From: Oscillospiraceae bacterium
Lineage (GTDB): Bacteria > Bacillota > Clostridia > Oscillospirales > Oscillospiraceae
Assembly (NCBI GenBank): GCA_017416685.1
Contig: JAFQBN010000033.1
Span: 1 to 64,000 of the forward strand
DNA: 64,000 nt
Reading direction: 5' to 3'
Positions 8,601 through 16,000 of the stretch are shown here, piece by piece. The notes beneath the pieces are model-generated. The model made no database searches. It saw nothing but the letters and a program-made list of their open reading frames with translations, and had not been told where the DNA came from. The translations under genes were made by a program, and so were the position numbers. Positions within the stretch are counted from its first letter, which is position 1. The number at the start of each line of letters is the position of its first letter.

Positions 8601-11389
8601 CCAACATGTACATCGGTAGCCAGAACTTCCGTTGGCACGCTCTGTCTCTGGCCGAGTCCCTGCGCAATGAGGATCTGAACGGCGACGGCACCATCGGTGA
8701 CAGCCGCCAGACCAAGTATGACGGCTACAACGAGGAGACCGGCCGCTATGAGGAGGGCCTGTACACCGTCAACGGCTACTCCGAGCCCATGACCATCCCC
8801 GGCGTTCTGGACGCTGGTGTGAAGTGGGACTACATCGTCCTGCAGAATGGCGTTGAGTACGTCGGCTTCGAGGGTACCTACAACAGCGACGTGCAGTTCC
8901 TGATCGACTACATCCAGGCTGTCCAGCCCGAGGCCAAGATCTTCTTCAACCAGACTTGGGCTGAGGAGACCGGCAGCAGCTATCTGACTCAGTTCGGTGG
9001 CAGCCAGAAGACCATGTACAATGCCATTCTGGCCAACACCGAGAAGTTCTTCACCGCTGATGACGCCCGCTTCGGTGAGGCTGTTGAGGGTTACTTCCCC
9101 ATCGGTACCGCTATTCAGATGATGCGCGATACCTACTCCGCTACTCCTCTGACTCGCGATGGCTTCCACCTGAGCCTCAACGCCGGTCGTATGATCGCCG
9201 GTCTGACTGTCATGAAGACCCTGTTCGACATCGATCTGTCTGAGCTGACCGCTGCCGATATGACCGCTCTGTTCGATAAGGCTGTTGGTGAGACTACCGA
9301 TAGCAGCAACGATGCCTTCGATCCCACCGAGGAGAACGTGGCTAAGCTGATCGCTGCTGTTGAGGCTGCTTGCGGTTACGCTGCTGCCGGCACCGTGGCC
9401 GAGGGCTACGCGGACGCTGCTGACACTGCCAACAAGCAGTTCAACCCCGATGCCGCTGTGCTGAGCAGCAACGAGTTCGTCGCTGTTTACGAGAACGTGA
9501 CCGAGGTCGGTCAGGCTCTTGTGAAGGCTGAAGGCGAAATCCTGCGCGACGGCTATGCTACTGTCGGCGCCGGCAAGATCGTCATCTACAAGAATGGCAC
9601 TGAGGTTGGTGCCATTGATGAGCTGTGGCTGGAAGAGAACGCCGGTATCGTCCTGACCGACCGCTACAACAAGATTGCTAACGGTGAGGAGTACTACATC
9701 ATCGCTGACGCTCAGGCGCCTCAGCTGGCTGTCATTGGCAGCACCCTGTACCTGACCTTCGACGTCAAGCTGTACACCGATGATGGCCAGATCATCAACG
9801 GCGGTATCTACATGACCACCTCCACCGATGGCGTGACCTGGACTCCCGCTGTCAAGGTTTCCGATTCTCCCATGGCTTACGGTCTGACCGCTCTGTCTGA
9901 CGGCAACCTGATCCTGTCCGTGAACGACACTACCACCAAGGCTGTGAAGATCGACACTGCCGGTACTGTCGTCAGCAGCGTTGAGCTGTGCACCGACATC
10001 GCCGACGTGGCCTTCGCGGAGGTCGATGGTACTGTTTGGGCCCTGACCTCTACCGGCAAGGTTTACTTCTCTGCCGATAAGGGCGCGACCTGGACTGCTA
10101 CCGCTATCGATGCCGGCAACATCGCCAGCCCCGACATGGCGGCTATCGGCACTAAGGGCGCGTATGTCACTTGGGCTGACGAAAGCACCTGTAAGATCTA
10201 TTACAAGATTTGGACTATCGTTGATAATGCCGACTATGGTTGGAGCTACAGCGAGGCATATGCCGTTGCTGATTATACTCCTGCCACCGTTTACAACGGC
10301 AAGTCCACCGGTGGTCAGCCTGCCGCGTTGGCATTGCCTGTTACCAACAACAACATAAGATCTTTCAGAACGATCTATGTTGACAATGGCCAACTGAAAC
10401 ACTCTGAAGACAGAGGCGTGGGCTACACCAATGCATTCACTATGGCGCTGGAAAGCAGCTTGACTATCAAGATGGGCCTGCCGAAGAGCGCGACCGAAAG
10501 CGTTGGCGGTGAGACGGCCAAGATCCTTCGCACATATTCTAGAGACGATAACAATGGCGGTAAGACAAGTGAACCCGTTTGGACGACGGTCAACCTTGCT
10601 GACTATGTCGACGGTGGCGTCTATAGAATCCCCTATGAAGGTGTTGCAGCAAAGGAAATGGGCGACGTGGTGTATATCGCTGCGTTCGATGCAGAGGGCA
10701 ATCAGGTTTCTGTGATGCACAGATATTCGGCAAAGGAGTTTGCGTATAAGGAACTGCGCAAATCCACGGTTGCGCCTAAGATGGCTACGCTGTTGGTCGA
10801 CATGCTGAATTACGGTGCTGCAGCGCAGGTGAATTTCAAATACAACGTTGATAACCTTGTCAACGCAGATTTGACTGAAACCGAGAAGGCCTTGGCGTCT
10901 GATTTGGTGAGCATTGATTCGTCTTTGGCAGATGGCGTTGTGAAAGCAGAGGTTGCGACGGCTGTGACTCTGTCGACCGAGACTGTGATTGCGATTAATG
11001 TTAAGTACGCAATTCAGGCCAAGCTCACGGAAGAGCTCCAGGAGCAGCTTAAGAATGCGGCGTATGCCACCATTGATTATACTGATCACAATGGCAATGC
11101 TGTGACAGCGCTGAAGATTGAGAATCTGGTGGATGGTGGAACTACCACCAAGACCAAGGAAGCGCAGATTATCACTTTGGCGGCTGCAGATGGTCGCACA
11201 CTGGTTACTATCCGTCTGCATAATGCCGATGGTAGTGTGATTGCTGGTACTGAACGCACAGTAAAGATTTTTGGCGTTGCGTACGAGCAGCTGAAGAGTG
11301 GTTATGCCGAAGAGACCGCTAGTAATGCTCAGAAAGTGTTTATGCGCCTGATGCAGTACAGCGATTCTGCGTACAACTACTTCCACTAA
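2672..11389 (+). CDS. Giant secreted multidomain protein: beta-helix modules, SGNH/DUF4886-like domain, Asp-box region
   Basis: This 2905-residue protein is exported: a signal peptide (KRPFKK, hydrophobic core, likely cut after VFA at residue 31) begins it. Five modules start near residues 52, 492, 865, 1246 and 1663. Each has a strand such as EYVLAGDLVLT, then IDLAGHTI, then LTIKDSVGGGK, then many GGxITGN turns typical of right-handed beta-helices. Two bacterial-repeat (InlB B-repeat-like) units lie near 794-860 and 1175-1240. An SGNH-hydrolase-like domain runs from VLVIGNSFGGD (about 1948) to DGFHLS (about 2162), as in DUF4886. Asp-boxes STDGVTW (about 2384) and SADKGATW (about 2467) follow. 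The tail contains MLNYGAAAQ, a motif I recall from secreted clostridial proteins. No SLH or LPxTG anchor is visible. A surface glycan-related role is inference. Confidence 0.85.
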   Translation: MKRPFKKLTAWLCCMAMLISFIPATALPVFADEAEGEVEWTVINVTQTEGVLPAPEENSSYELESDLTLTGDLTVPGYIGVDQVVTLDLAGHNLIAGETADGGILAVDDAAGHLTITDSVGGGKLISGTSAGTPAVQVQAGEFTLEAGEITGWIRAGSAGGMVFVGANGTFNMDGGKLTGANSAYGSAIRCEGGVVNMNGGEISGNTVTDRAVIRLASGSEMTMTGGEIKNNTATNFAGAIRVCEGATFTMTDGVISGNTAKYGAGVYSEGTTEITGGTLTGNEATASNGGAVYVKTGETTVGGDAIITENTAVSYAGGIFVDKNATLNIEGGEISENSAQRGAGVSGAEAGASNVTINISGGTIENNHGTQRGANLYGYDATYNISGGTIGAATHNGAAATGLYNAEARGGVMNISGGTIAQIATNKGTDFTTTAITGNPVITSIAPHASGTNTIGELTEGANVTSSEALTVLDNRVAVNGKVYTYTEPQLPTSGTVMEGEYVLAGDLVLTNTLTIAADTEVTIDLAGNTISMPDKDAVYFVVNGKLTIKDSVGGGKVQMKNTAAGHGGIYVYGTGTFVLEGGEITGWTRINDGSYGAGGMFGLWDGATFTMTGGKITGADCASNTVIRTQSAGAITVTISGGEISGNHAQSGGIIAVSGTADKNATLTINGTAKIDGNTWGANNVDFAPTGTGHEIAGLNTHITIGGSAIVGGLYNDAENNTTDNSSYTITGAPTVASVRWSAGAETPVSITELTEGASITMSSTASEVDATVARTTTDDNRYLYTYKVPTYAVTVNQVAGGTVEVDVTEGAAGATVTVTATAGEGYELVNILVNGVAIQGNTFQIVAGDNVVTATFEAVDAGLPTSGSVAAGEYVLAADHVLTNQLSFVNGVDVVIDLAGHTITMPDVDGYYFNIDATSKLTIKDSVGGGKVQFKNTKAGNAGINVNGTFVLEGGELNGWSRVNDGVYGAGGMMNMWPNSTFIMTGGTITGCECSGDVIIRNQNVNDGGRTVIITGGTITGNNANSGTLLSVAGVDANPSTLTIGGDAVITGNTKAGAALDTEEVYGAFTHVTIGGNATVGSVYTRASDAVEGVEGFPYGSLTINGAAKVSNITMNSSARTPLAIKELTEGAEIKTAMALGASQKDATVATSAADENGIYTYTWQDPATVVYTVTVGEVENGTVTVTPAEGVIGTSVTINAEPAEGYVIGTFYVDGKAIPGATFTITGNHTVTATFTEIVEEGFPTSGVVAAGEYVLEEDLVLTGWLTIRDEVVIDLAGHTITAGEGGNAFLLDKAESKLTIMDSVGGGKVQSGASTGNPAVFLQVAGAQFILDGGEITGWNRAGGAGGMVYLLAGTTFTMNGGKLTGASCAGNAIIRTGAGESTITINGGEISGNSVTGNAPIGLASGVTMTVTGGTFTGNTAGGYGLIHVGAGATLNISNGIFTENTAKNGGVIYNEGTVAITGGTFADNEGATAGGAIQILKGSTTTITGGTFTGNSSARGGAIGTGENVLTESLPVLTIGGTAVIEDNICTEYGANLYAYTPVLTINGGTIGTGFKGEDVVGKSAAANVWVRGNAATTVTITGGDINGLTVSNAPTTITGNPVIGEINATINMSALTSGANIRTAATGMVTAGDDTVYTTNDRDYYFKGDLGFGDKFVPGATIALTENTSVGAGVQLTAAGEYTLDLAGFELTGNAAPYFTVGAGVKLTIIDSVGGGKIVGLENATAAMIQVKGEFVLAGGTLTGHHSNAVKLDANAAMTMTGGEISGNYANRGAGVTSGDVTNSGVTFAMTGGIIKDNVCTGTSYRAANLYMFDPAMVTLAEGATIGGAYIQNEDGSLTLVPLTSPVYNTEVRGGNAAVTGGTYKQLCLSKSSVNVTATISGAPKVELLSANLSNTTIGNLTTGARVAVDTNYPLTVAEGDTTVYAEARLYRYAADLTSVLVIGNSFGGDTINYLAKLGGFYGKEIKAANMYIGSQNFRWHALSLAESLRNEDLNGDGTIGDSRQTKYDGYNEETGRYEEGLYTVNGYSEPMTIPGVLDAGVKWDYIVLQNGVEYVGFEGTYNSDVQFLIDYIQAVQPEAKIFFNQTWAEETGSSYLTQFGGSQKTMYNAILANTEKFFTADDARFGEAVEGYFPIGTAIQMMRDTYSATPLTRDGFHLSLNAGRMIAGLTVMKTLFDIDLSELTAADMTALFDKAVGETTDSSNDAFDPTEENVAKLIAAVEAACGYAAAGTVAEGYADAADTANKQFNPDAAVLSSNEFVAVYENVTEVGQALVKAEGEILRDGYATVGAGKIVIYKNGTEVGAIDELWLEENAGIVLTDRYNKIANGEEYYIIADAQAPQLAVIGSTLYLTFDVKLYTDDGQIINGGIYMTTSTDGVTWTPAVKVSDSPMAYGLTALSDGNLILSVNDTTTKAVKIDTAGTVVSSVELCTDIADVAFAEVDGTVWALTSTGKVYFSADKGATWTATAIDAGNIASPDMAAIGTKGAYVTWADESTCKIYYKIWTIVDNADYGWSYSEAYAVADYTPATVYNGKSTGGQPAALALPVTNNNIRSFRTIYVDNGQLKHSEDRGVGYTNAFTMALESSLTIKMGLPKSATESVGGETAKILRTYSRDDNNGGKTSEPVWTTVNLADYVDGGVYRIPYEGVAAKEMGDVVYIAAFDAEGNQVSVMHRYSAKEFAYKELRKSTVAPKMATLLVDMLNYGAAAQVNFKYNVDNLVNADLTETEKALASDLVSIDSSLADGVVKAEVATAVTLSTETVIAINVKYAIQAKLTEELQEQLKNAAYATIDYTDHNGNAVTALKIENLVDGGTTTKTKEAQIITLAAADGRTLVTIRLHNADGSVIAGTERTVKIFGVAYEQLKSGYAEETASNAQKVFMRLMQYSDSAYNYFH

Positions 11390-11418
11390 TTGATCTGCAT
11401 ACAACTCCCGCACCCCTT

Positions 11419-11455
11419 GCCCCCGGCGGCTTCGGCCGCCGGGGGCATTTTATAT
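11419..11455 (+). terminator. Intrinsic terminator of the 2905-aa protein gene
   Basis: A perfect 12-bp stem GCCCCCGGCGGC / GCCGCCGGGGGC closes on a TTCG tetraloop (11431-11434) and is followed by ATTTTATATT. Confidence 0.9.
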
Positions 11456-11490
11456 TGGAAGTAGAGATGTAAGGCGCTGCGACAATAAAA

Positions 11491-11695
11491 CTTCGGAAAA
11501 GGTGCGGAAACGACACAGGCAACAAAAGCGGAGCAGGCGGGAGTGATTAGCGTGCGGGCCTGTCCGGGGAAAGCCGCAGCGAGCGCCGGAAAATAGAGCC
11601 GGGACGGGCGGGAGCGTTTGGCGTTTAGCCTGTTCGAAGGTGAAAGCACGACGGTCATAGGAGCCGAGGTGGGCTGGAGGCGGCGGACACCGGCC
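11491..11695 (+). repeat. Diverged tandem ~70-nt repeat units with conserved hairpin, non-coding
   Basis: The 350 bp between the terminator and the lipid-kinase promoter hold no convincing gene. They contain about 2.5 units of a 70-71 nt imperfect repeat. GGCGGGAG occurs at 11536 and 11607, GCCTGT at 11558 and 11628, and TTCGG / TCCGG / TTCGA at 11492, 11563 and 11633. In the two complete units the first arm pairs with GCCTGT (GCAGGC in one, ACGGGC in the other), with G-U/A-U changes that keep the pairing. Transcription and function are unknown. Confidence 0.5.
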
Positions 11696-11731
11696 AAATG
11701 TGAAAAAACCATAAATTTCGTGCTGCTTATC

Positions 11732-11759
11732 TTGTTTTTGCGGATGAGAGGGGTATAAT
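11732..11759 (+). promoter_or_regulatory. Probable promoter of the lipid kinase gene
   Basis: TTGTTT (11732-11737) and a perfect TATAAT (11754-11759) are 16 bp apart, about 45 bp before the ATG. Confidence 0.7.
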
Positions 11760-11804
11760 GGGGGAGAAGAAAACGGCGGCAGAACCCGAAGGGGAGGGAC
11801 CGAG

Positions 11805-12695
11805 ATGAAAAAACTGCTGTTTCTATACAACCCAACATCGGGAAAAGGACAGATCCGCAGTCGGCTGGCCGGGCTGCTGGACACCTTTACCAAAGCTGGC
11901 TGGCTGGTCACCGCCTACCCCACCCAGTGCCGGGGAGATGCGGCCCGTATGGCCCGGGAGCTGGGCGGCGAGTTTGATCGGGTGGTGTGTGCCGGCGGCG
12001 ACGGCACCCTGAGCGAAACGGTAGGCGGCATGATGGAACTGGCGGCGCCTGCGCCCCTTGCCTTTCTGCCTTCCGGCTCCACCAACGACTGCGCCCAGAA
12101 CCTGCGTCTGCCCTCTAAACCTGCGCTGGCGGCCCGGATCGCCGCCGAGGGCAAGCCGTTTCCCATGGACGTAGGGCGGCTGAACGACCGCCACTTCATC
12201 TACGTGGCCGCCTTCGGCGCCTTTACCGACGTGGCCTACGACACGCCTCAGGAGTTGAAAAACGCCTTCGGGCATTTGGCCTACCTGCTCAACGGCCTGG
12301 GCCAGCTGGCCAACCTGACCCCCCACCATCTGCGGGTGGAGCATGACGGCCAGGTCATCGAAGATGACTTTTTATATGGTATGGTGTGCAACACCTACTC
12401 CGTGGCGGGAGTCAAAGCCCTGCCCAGAGAGCAGGTTGTGCTGGACGACGGCCTGTTCGAGGTGCTGCTGGTCCGCAAAAATGTCAAGCTGTCCGATCTT
12501 GCCGCTGCCCTGCAGGCTATTGCAGGCAACAAACCCATGGACACTCCTGCCGTGATCACCTTCCAGACCGGCAGCGTGACCATTACCGCCGACGAACCCC
12601 TTGCCTGGACCACCGACGGCGAGTACGGCGGCACCTACGCCGTCAGTCGGCTGGAAAACCTGCCCCGGGCGCTGACCATGATCAAAGGAGAATAA
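11805..12695 (+). CDS. Diacylglycerol kinase family lipid kinase (YegS/BmrU type)
   Basis: Members of this family phosphorylate diacylglycerol or related lipids at the membrane face using ATP. The 296-residue length is typical. The N-terminal LFLYNPTSGKG (residues 5-15) and the nucleotide-binding CAGGDGTLSE (about 66-75) are the DAGK catalytic-domain signatures, and PSGSTND (about 89-95) is also conserved. The start is set by GGGGAGG in front of the ATG. It is monocistronic, with its own promoter and terminator, between the two giant surface-protein genes. The exact lipid substrate cannot be told from sequence. Confidence 0.9.
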   Translation: MKKLLFLYNPTSGKGQIRSRLAGLLDTFTKAGWLVTAYPTQCRGDAARMARELGGEFDRVVCAGGDGTLSETVGGMMELAAPAPLAFLPSGSTNDCAQNLRLPSKPALAARIAAEGKPFPMDVGRLNDRHFIYVAAFGAFTDVAYDTPQELKNAFGHLAYLLNGLGQLANLTPHHLRVEHDGQVIEDDFLYGMVCNTYSVAGVKALPREQVVLDDGLFEVLLVRKNVKLSDLAAALQAIAGNKPMDTPAVITFQTGSVTITADEPLAWTTDGEYGGTYAVSRLENLPRALTMIKGE

Positions 12696-12702
12696 CTGCC
12701 CT

Positions 12703-12740
12703 GCGCCCGCACCGGTCATGGTGCGGGCGCTTGTTTATTT
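12703..12740 (+). terminator. Intrinsic terminator of the lipid kinase gene
   Basis: An 11-bp stem GCGCCCGCACC / GGTGCGGGCGC with loop GGTCAT (12714-12719) is followed by TTGTTTATTT. Confidence 0.88.
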
Positions 12741-12805
12741 CCCGGGAATCCCCTGTTTTCAGGCAAAACTGCTCGAAATTAAAGAAATAATTTTGCGCAA
12801 ACATA

Positions 12806-12834
12806 TTGCAAAACCAAGGGGGAAATTGTATAAT
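12806..12834 (+). promoter_or_regulatory. Promoter of the SLH-domain protein
   Basis: TTGCAA (12806-12811) and TATAAT (12829-12834) are 17 bp apart. The predicted transcript would begin near 12841 at GGAATTT, leaving a 5' leader of about 187 nt. Confidence 0.8.
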
Positions 12835-12840
12835 GACACT

Positions 12841-13027
12841 GGAATTTACCCTCTTTTGGGCGTCGGTTTACATAAACCGGAAAGGGTGGTAGATTCCAAC
12901 TGATCCGTAATTCGGAACGCGCTGTTCCCTTTGGGACGTGGCCTGCGTATGCAAGCCGCAGCGCAGGCGAGGTTCCAAAGAACGGATCAACGCGTTCACT
13001 CAAATTTATTTTAAGGAGGAAACAAAC
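12841..13027 (+). promoter_or_regulatory. Long structured 5' leader of the SLH-domain protein
   Basis: There are two consecutive folded elements. In the first (12841-12897), GGAAT.TACC pairs with GGTA.ATTCC, enclosing a CGGTTT-ACAT-AAACCG hairpin. The second (12901-12989) is closed by TGATCCGT / ACGGATCA and encloses GGAAC/GTTCC and GCCTGCG/CGCAGGC hairpins, a three-way-junction shape. AAGGAGGA and the ATG follow. It could be an mRNA-stabilising leader of an abundant surface protein or a regulatory RNA; I match it to no known riboswitch. Confidence 0.55.
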
Positions 13028-16000
13028 ATGAGAAACCTGAAGCGTGCTTTTAGCCTGGTTCTGGCCCTTGTCATGGTGCTGAGCGTAATGACCATCGCTC
13101 CTGTCGCCGCTGCTGACGAGACCGCCCCTGCCACGGTTACCAGCAACTTCACCGACGCTGCTGAGATCAAGTATACCGAAGCGGTTGCTATCACCGGCGG
13201 CATCGGCCTGTTTGCCGGCGCAGACGGCAAATTCATGCCTAAGGGCACCGTTACCCGTGCCCAGATGGCCACCATCATTGTCAAGATGCTGTACGGCGGC
13301 GACGTCAATGCCGACAGCTTCAAGGGCAGTGGCAAGTTCATTGATACCGCCTACTTCGAGGGCGGCTGGGCCGAGGGCTACATCAACTGGTGTGCCACTC
13401 TGGGCATCGTTGCCGGTTACGGCGACGGCACCTTCAAGCCCGGCAATCAGGTGACCACCGCCGAGGCGGCCACCATGATCCTGAACGCTCTGAAGATCGA
13501 TGCCGGTGAGGGCACCTGGCCCAACACCGTCATGGCCAAGGCAGAGGAAGAGGATTTCTTCGAGGATCTGAAGCCCATGCCCGGCACCAACACCGCTCTG
13601 ACCCGTGAGGAGCTGGCCGTCATCGCCCTGAACGGCCTGAATTGGACTCCCACCGACGAGACCGGTTGGTATGTCTCCGGCGGCACTGCCGACGAGAAGA
13701 TGACCTTCGAGTCCTACAAGGACGCTTCTGTCTACGCCGGCAAGGTCGGCGGTCAGGTCCAGCCCCTGGAGGGCCGCGACTCTCTGGCCAACAAGGTCTA
13801 CGAGCTGAAGAAGGCCACCGGCTTCATCACTGCCAACCAGGCCACCGGTGAGAAGTACACCGAGGTCACCCTGGATTGGGCCGGTCCCGCTACCGCTAAG
13901 TTCAACGTTACTACCGATGCCAACATGATCGGCCACAAGGTCGAGGTCTGGTATCAGGAGACCTACACCTCCGAGCGTGAGCCCGGCATGACCTACGCCG
14001 TGTCCGAGGCTGCCGAGTACATCACTCTGGCTGAGGATGCTGAGACCGCCAAGGAGTACAAGGCTGCCTTCGGCACCAAGTACGACATGCCTGTGGGCGG
14101 CGTTGCCGTCACCAACGGCACCGGCTATGTTGCCGGCGGTCAGACCATCGCCGGCTACGTGGCCAACAGCTACGCTCCCGCCGGTACCTACGCCATCGAC
14201 CTGGAGAGCGGCAACCTGTGCGGCTACATCGCCCCCGCCGCCTACACCGTCGCCAAGGTCGGCTACGTTGATACCACCCCCGACAACGAGATGATCCTGG
14301 TCGGCTCCCTGTCCCTGAGCAACAACGCTGAAGACGACGAGGTCGTCGAGTACGAGGGCATCGCCAAGGACGACTACGTTGTCTACTTCCGGATGCAGGA
14401 CGTGTACGTGCTGGCCAAGATGGAAATGGTCACCGGTAAGATCACCAAGGTCCGCACCGAGGACGGCAAGAAGATCGTCACTCTGGACGGCAAGGAGTAC
14501 ACCCAGTCCACCGCCACCGGTGCCATCGCCAACACCCTGACTGCCGCCAACCTGGGCAGCATCAGCTATGAGGAGGTCTACACCTTCTATCTGGATCCCA
14601 ACGGCGACTTCGTCTGCTACGAGGTCAACGAGGGCGGCACCTTCGACATGGCCAACACCTTCTACGTGCTGGGCGTGATGAGCCGCGACGACACCGACAG
14701 CTACGGCAAGACCACCACCACCTACTTCGCCCGCGGTATCGACATGACCGGCAACGAGGCCATGGTCCCCATCGGCGTGACCACCCCCTCCGGTGAGTAC
14801 GGCACCAAGACCATCGCTGAGGACGATACCTTCTACTCCGTCGAGGACAACACCGACAGCAAGGAGACCAAGGAGTACGGCCTGAAGAAGCTGGTTGGCT
14901 TCCCCGGCGCCTACAATGCCGACGATCCCACTGCTGCCTACACCTTCAAGATGACCTCTTACGGCCGTCCTGCCAGCGAGACCGACTGGTGGCCCGGCGG
15001 TCAGTTCGAGTACGGCGTGGCCGAGCAGCTGAGCAACAACGGCACCTTCGAGGCCGGTGTCTACTGCTACAACCACAAGGGTACCAAGTACATCGTGGTC
15101 GAGGGTAACGAGACTCAGGATTACCCCCTGGAGACTGCCGTGTTCACCGGCAGCGGTACCTTCAAGTTCGCCAGCCAGGTGAATATTCGCATTCTGGTGA
15201 CCCGTCAGGCCAACGGCACCAACAACATCGAGGCTATGGTCTTCCCCATGGACGTTGACCACGGCGTCAACGCCACCATGATCTACGTGGATAAGGATCA
15301 CACCACTCCCGCCGGCACCGATACCGTCGGCAACGTGTACGAGGTCCACGACGCCCTGACCGGCGCCGCCATGGAGATCACCGTGGCCGACACCATCGAC
15401 ACCATCCCTGTCGGCTTCTACTCCGTGGGCTATGACGCCGATGAGGAGCTGTACAAGCTGGCTGTTGACGGTTCCGGTGTTCCCATCAAGGCTCCCGCCG
15501 CCGATACCGAGACCAAGTTCGAGCAGCGTGACCGCACCGACGGCCGCTACTTCGAGTCCGTTGTCTACGGCACCACTCCCACCGCTTACAACGGTTCCAC
15601 CTTGTGGTACAACGTGGGCGGCAGCGTCTGGAGCAGCGTCTGCTCCGGTGTCAAGGTGGTTGACCCCCGTACCGATGAGCAGGTTGCTGAAAGCGGCGTG
15701 GCCCGCATCACCACTCTGGACCAGGTTTGGGCCCTGAAGGACTCCATGCCCTGGGTCAACATCGAGCTGGATATGTGCCACACCTACAGCCCCAGCAAGA
15801 TCGTTACCATCTTTGTCGAGGTCTACAACAACCGCGAGTACGGCATCGGCAACCTGGTGTATGCCGACAGCTACAACGACACCACCGTCATCGTGGTTGA
15901 CGGCGAACTGGACGGCATGGGCAAGATCATCAATCTGCCTGCCGGCGTGGTCGCCCGCAAGCCCGGCTTCTACTATCTGAACGCCAACGGCGCCGAAGTT

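Noticed and set aside
4070..11413. 2447-codon open frame on the minus strand opposite the giant secreted-protein gene
   Set aside because: It is a shadow of extreme codon bias: the plus-strand gene almost never uses TTA, CTA or TCA, so the opposite strand lacks stops. The translation is low-complexity Gly/Val/Asp/His repeats with no start signals.
11386..11911. Minus-strand frames of about 150 codons in the gap before the lipid kinase
   Set aside because: They lack ribosome binding sites and known motifs; the similarity within them reflects the underlying tandem repeat.
12938..13027. Earlier in-frame start (12938) for the SLH protein
   Set aside because: Those 30 codons lie within folded leader RNA and precede a perfect AAGGAGGA plus a standard signal peptide start at 13028.
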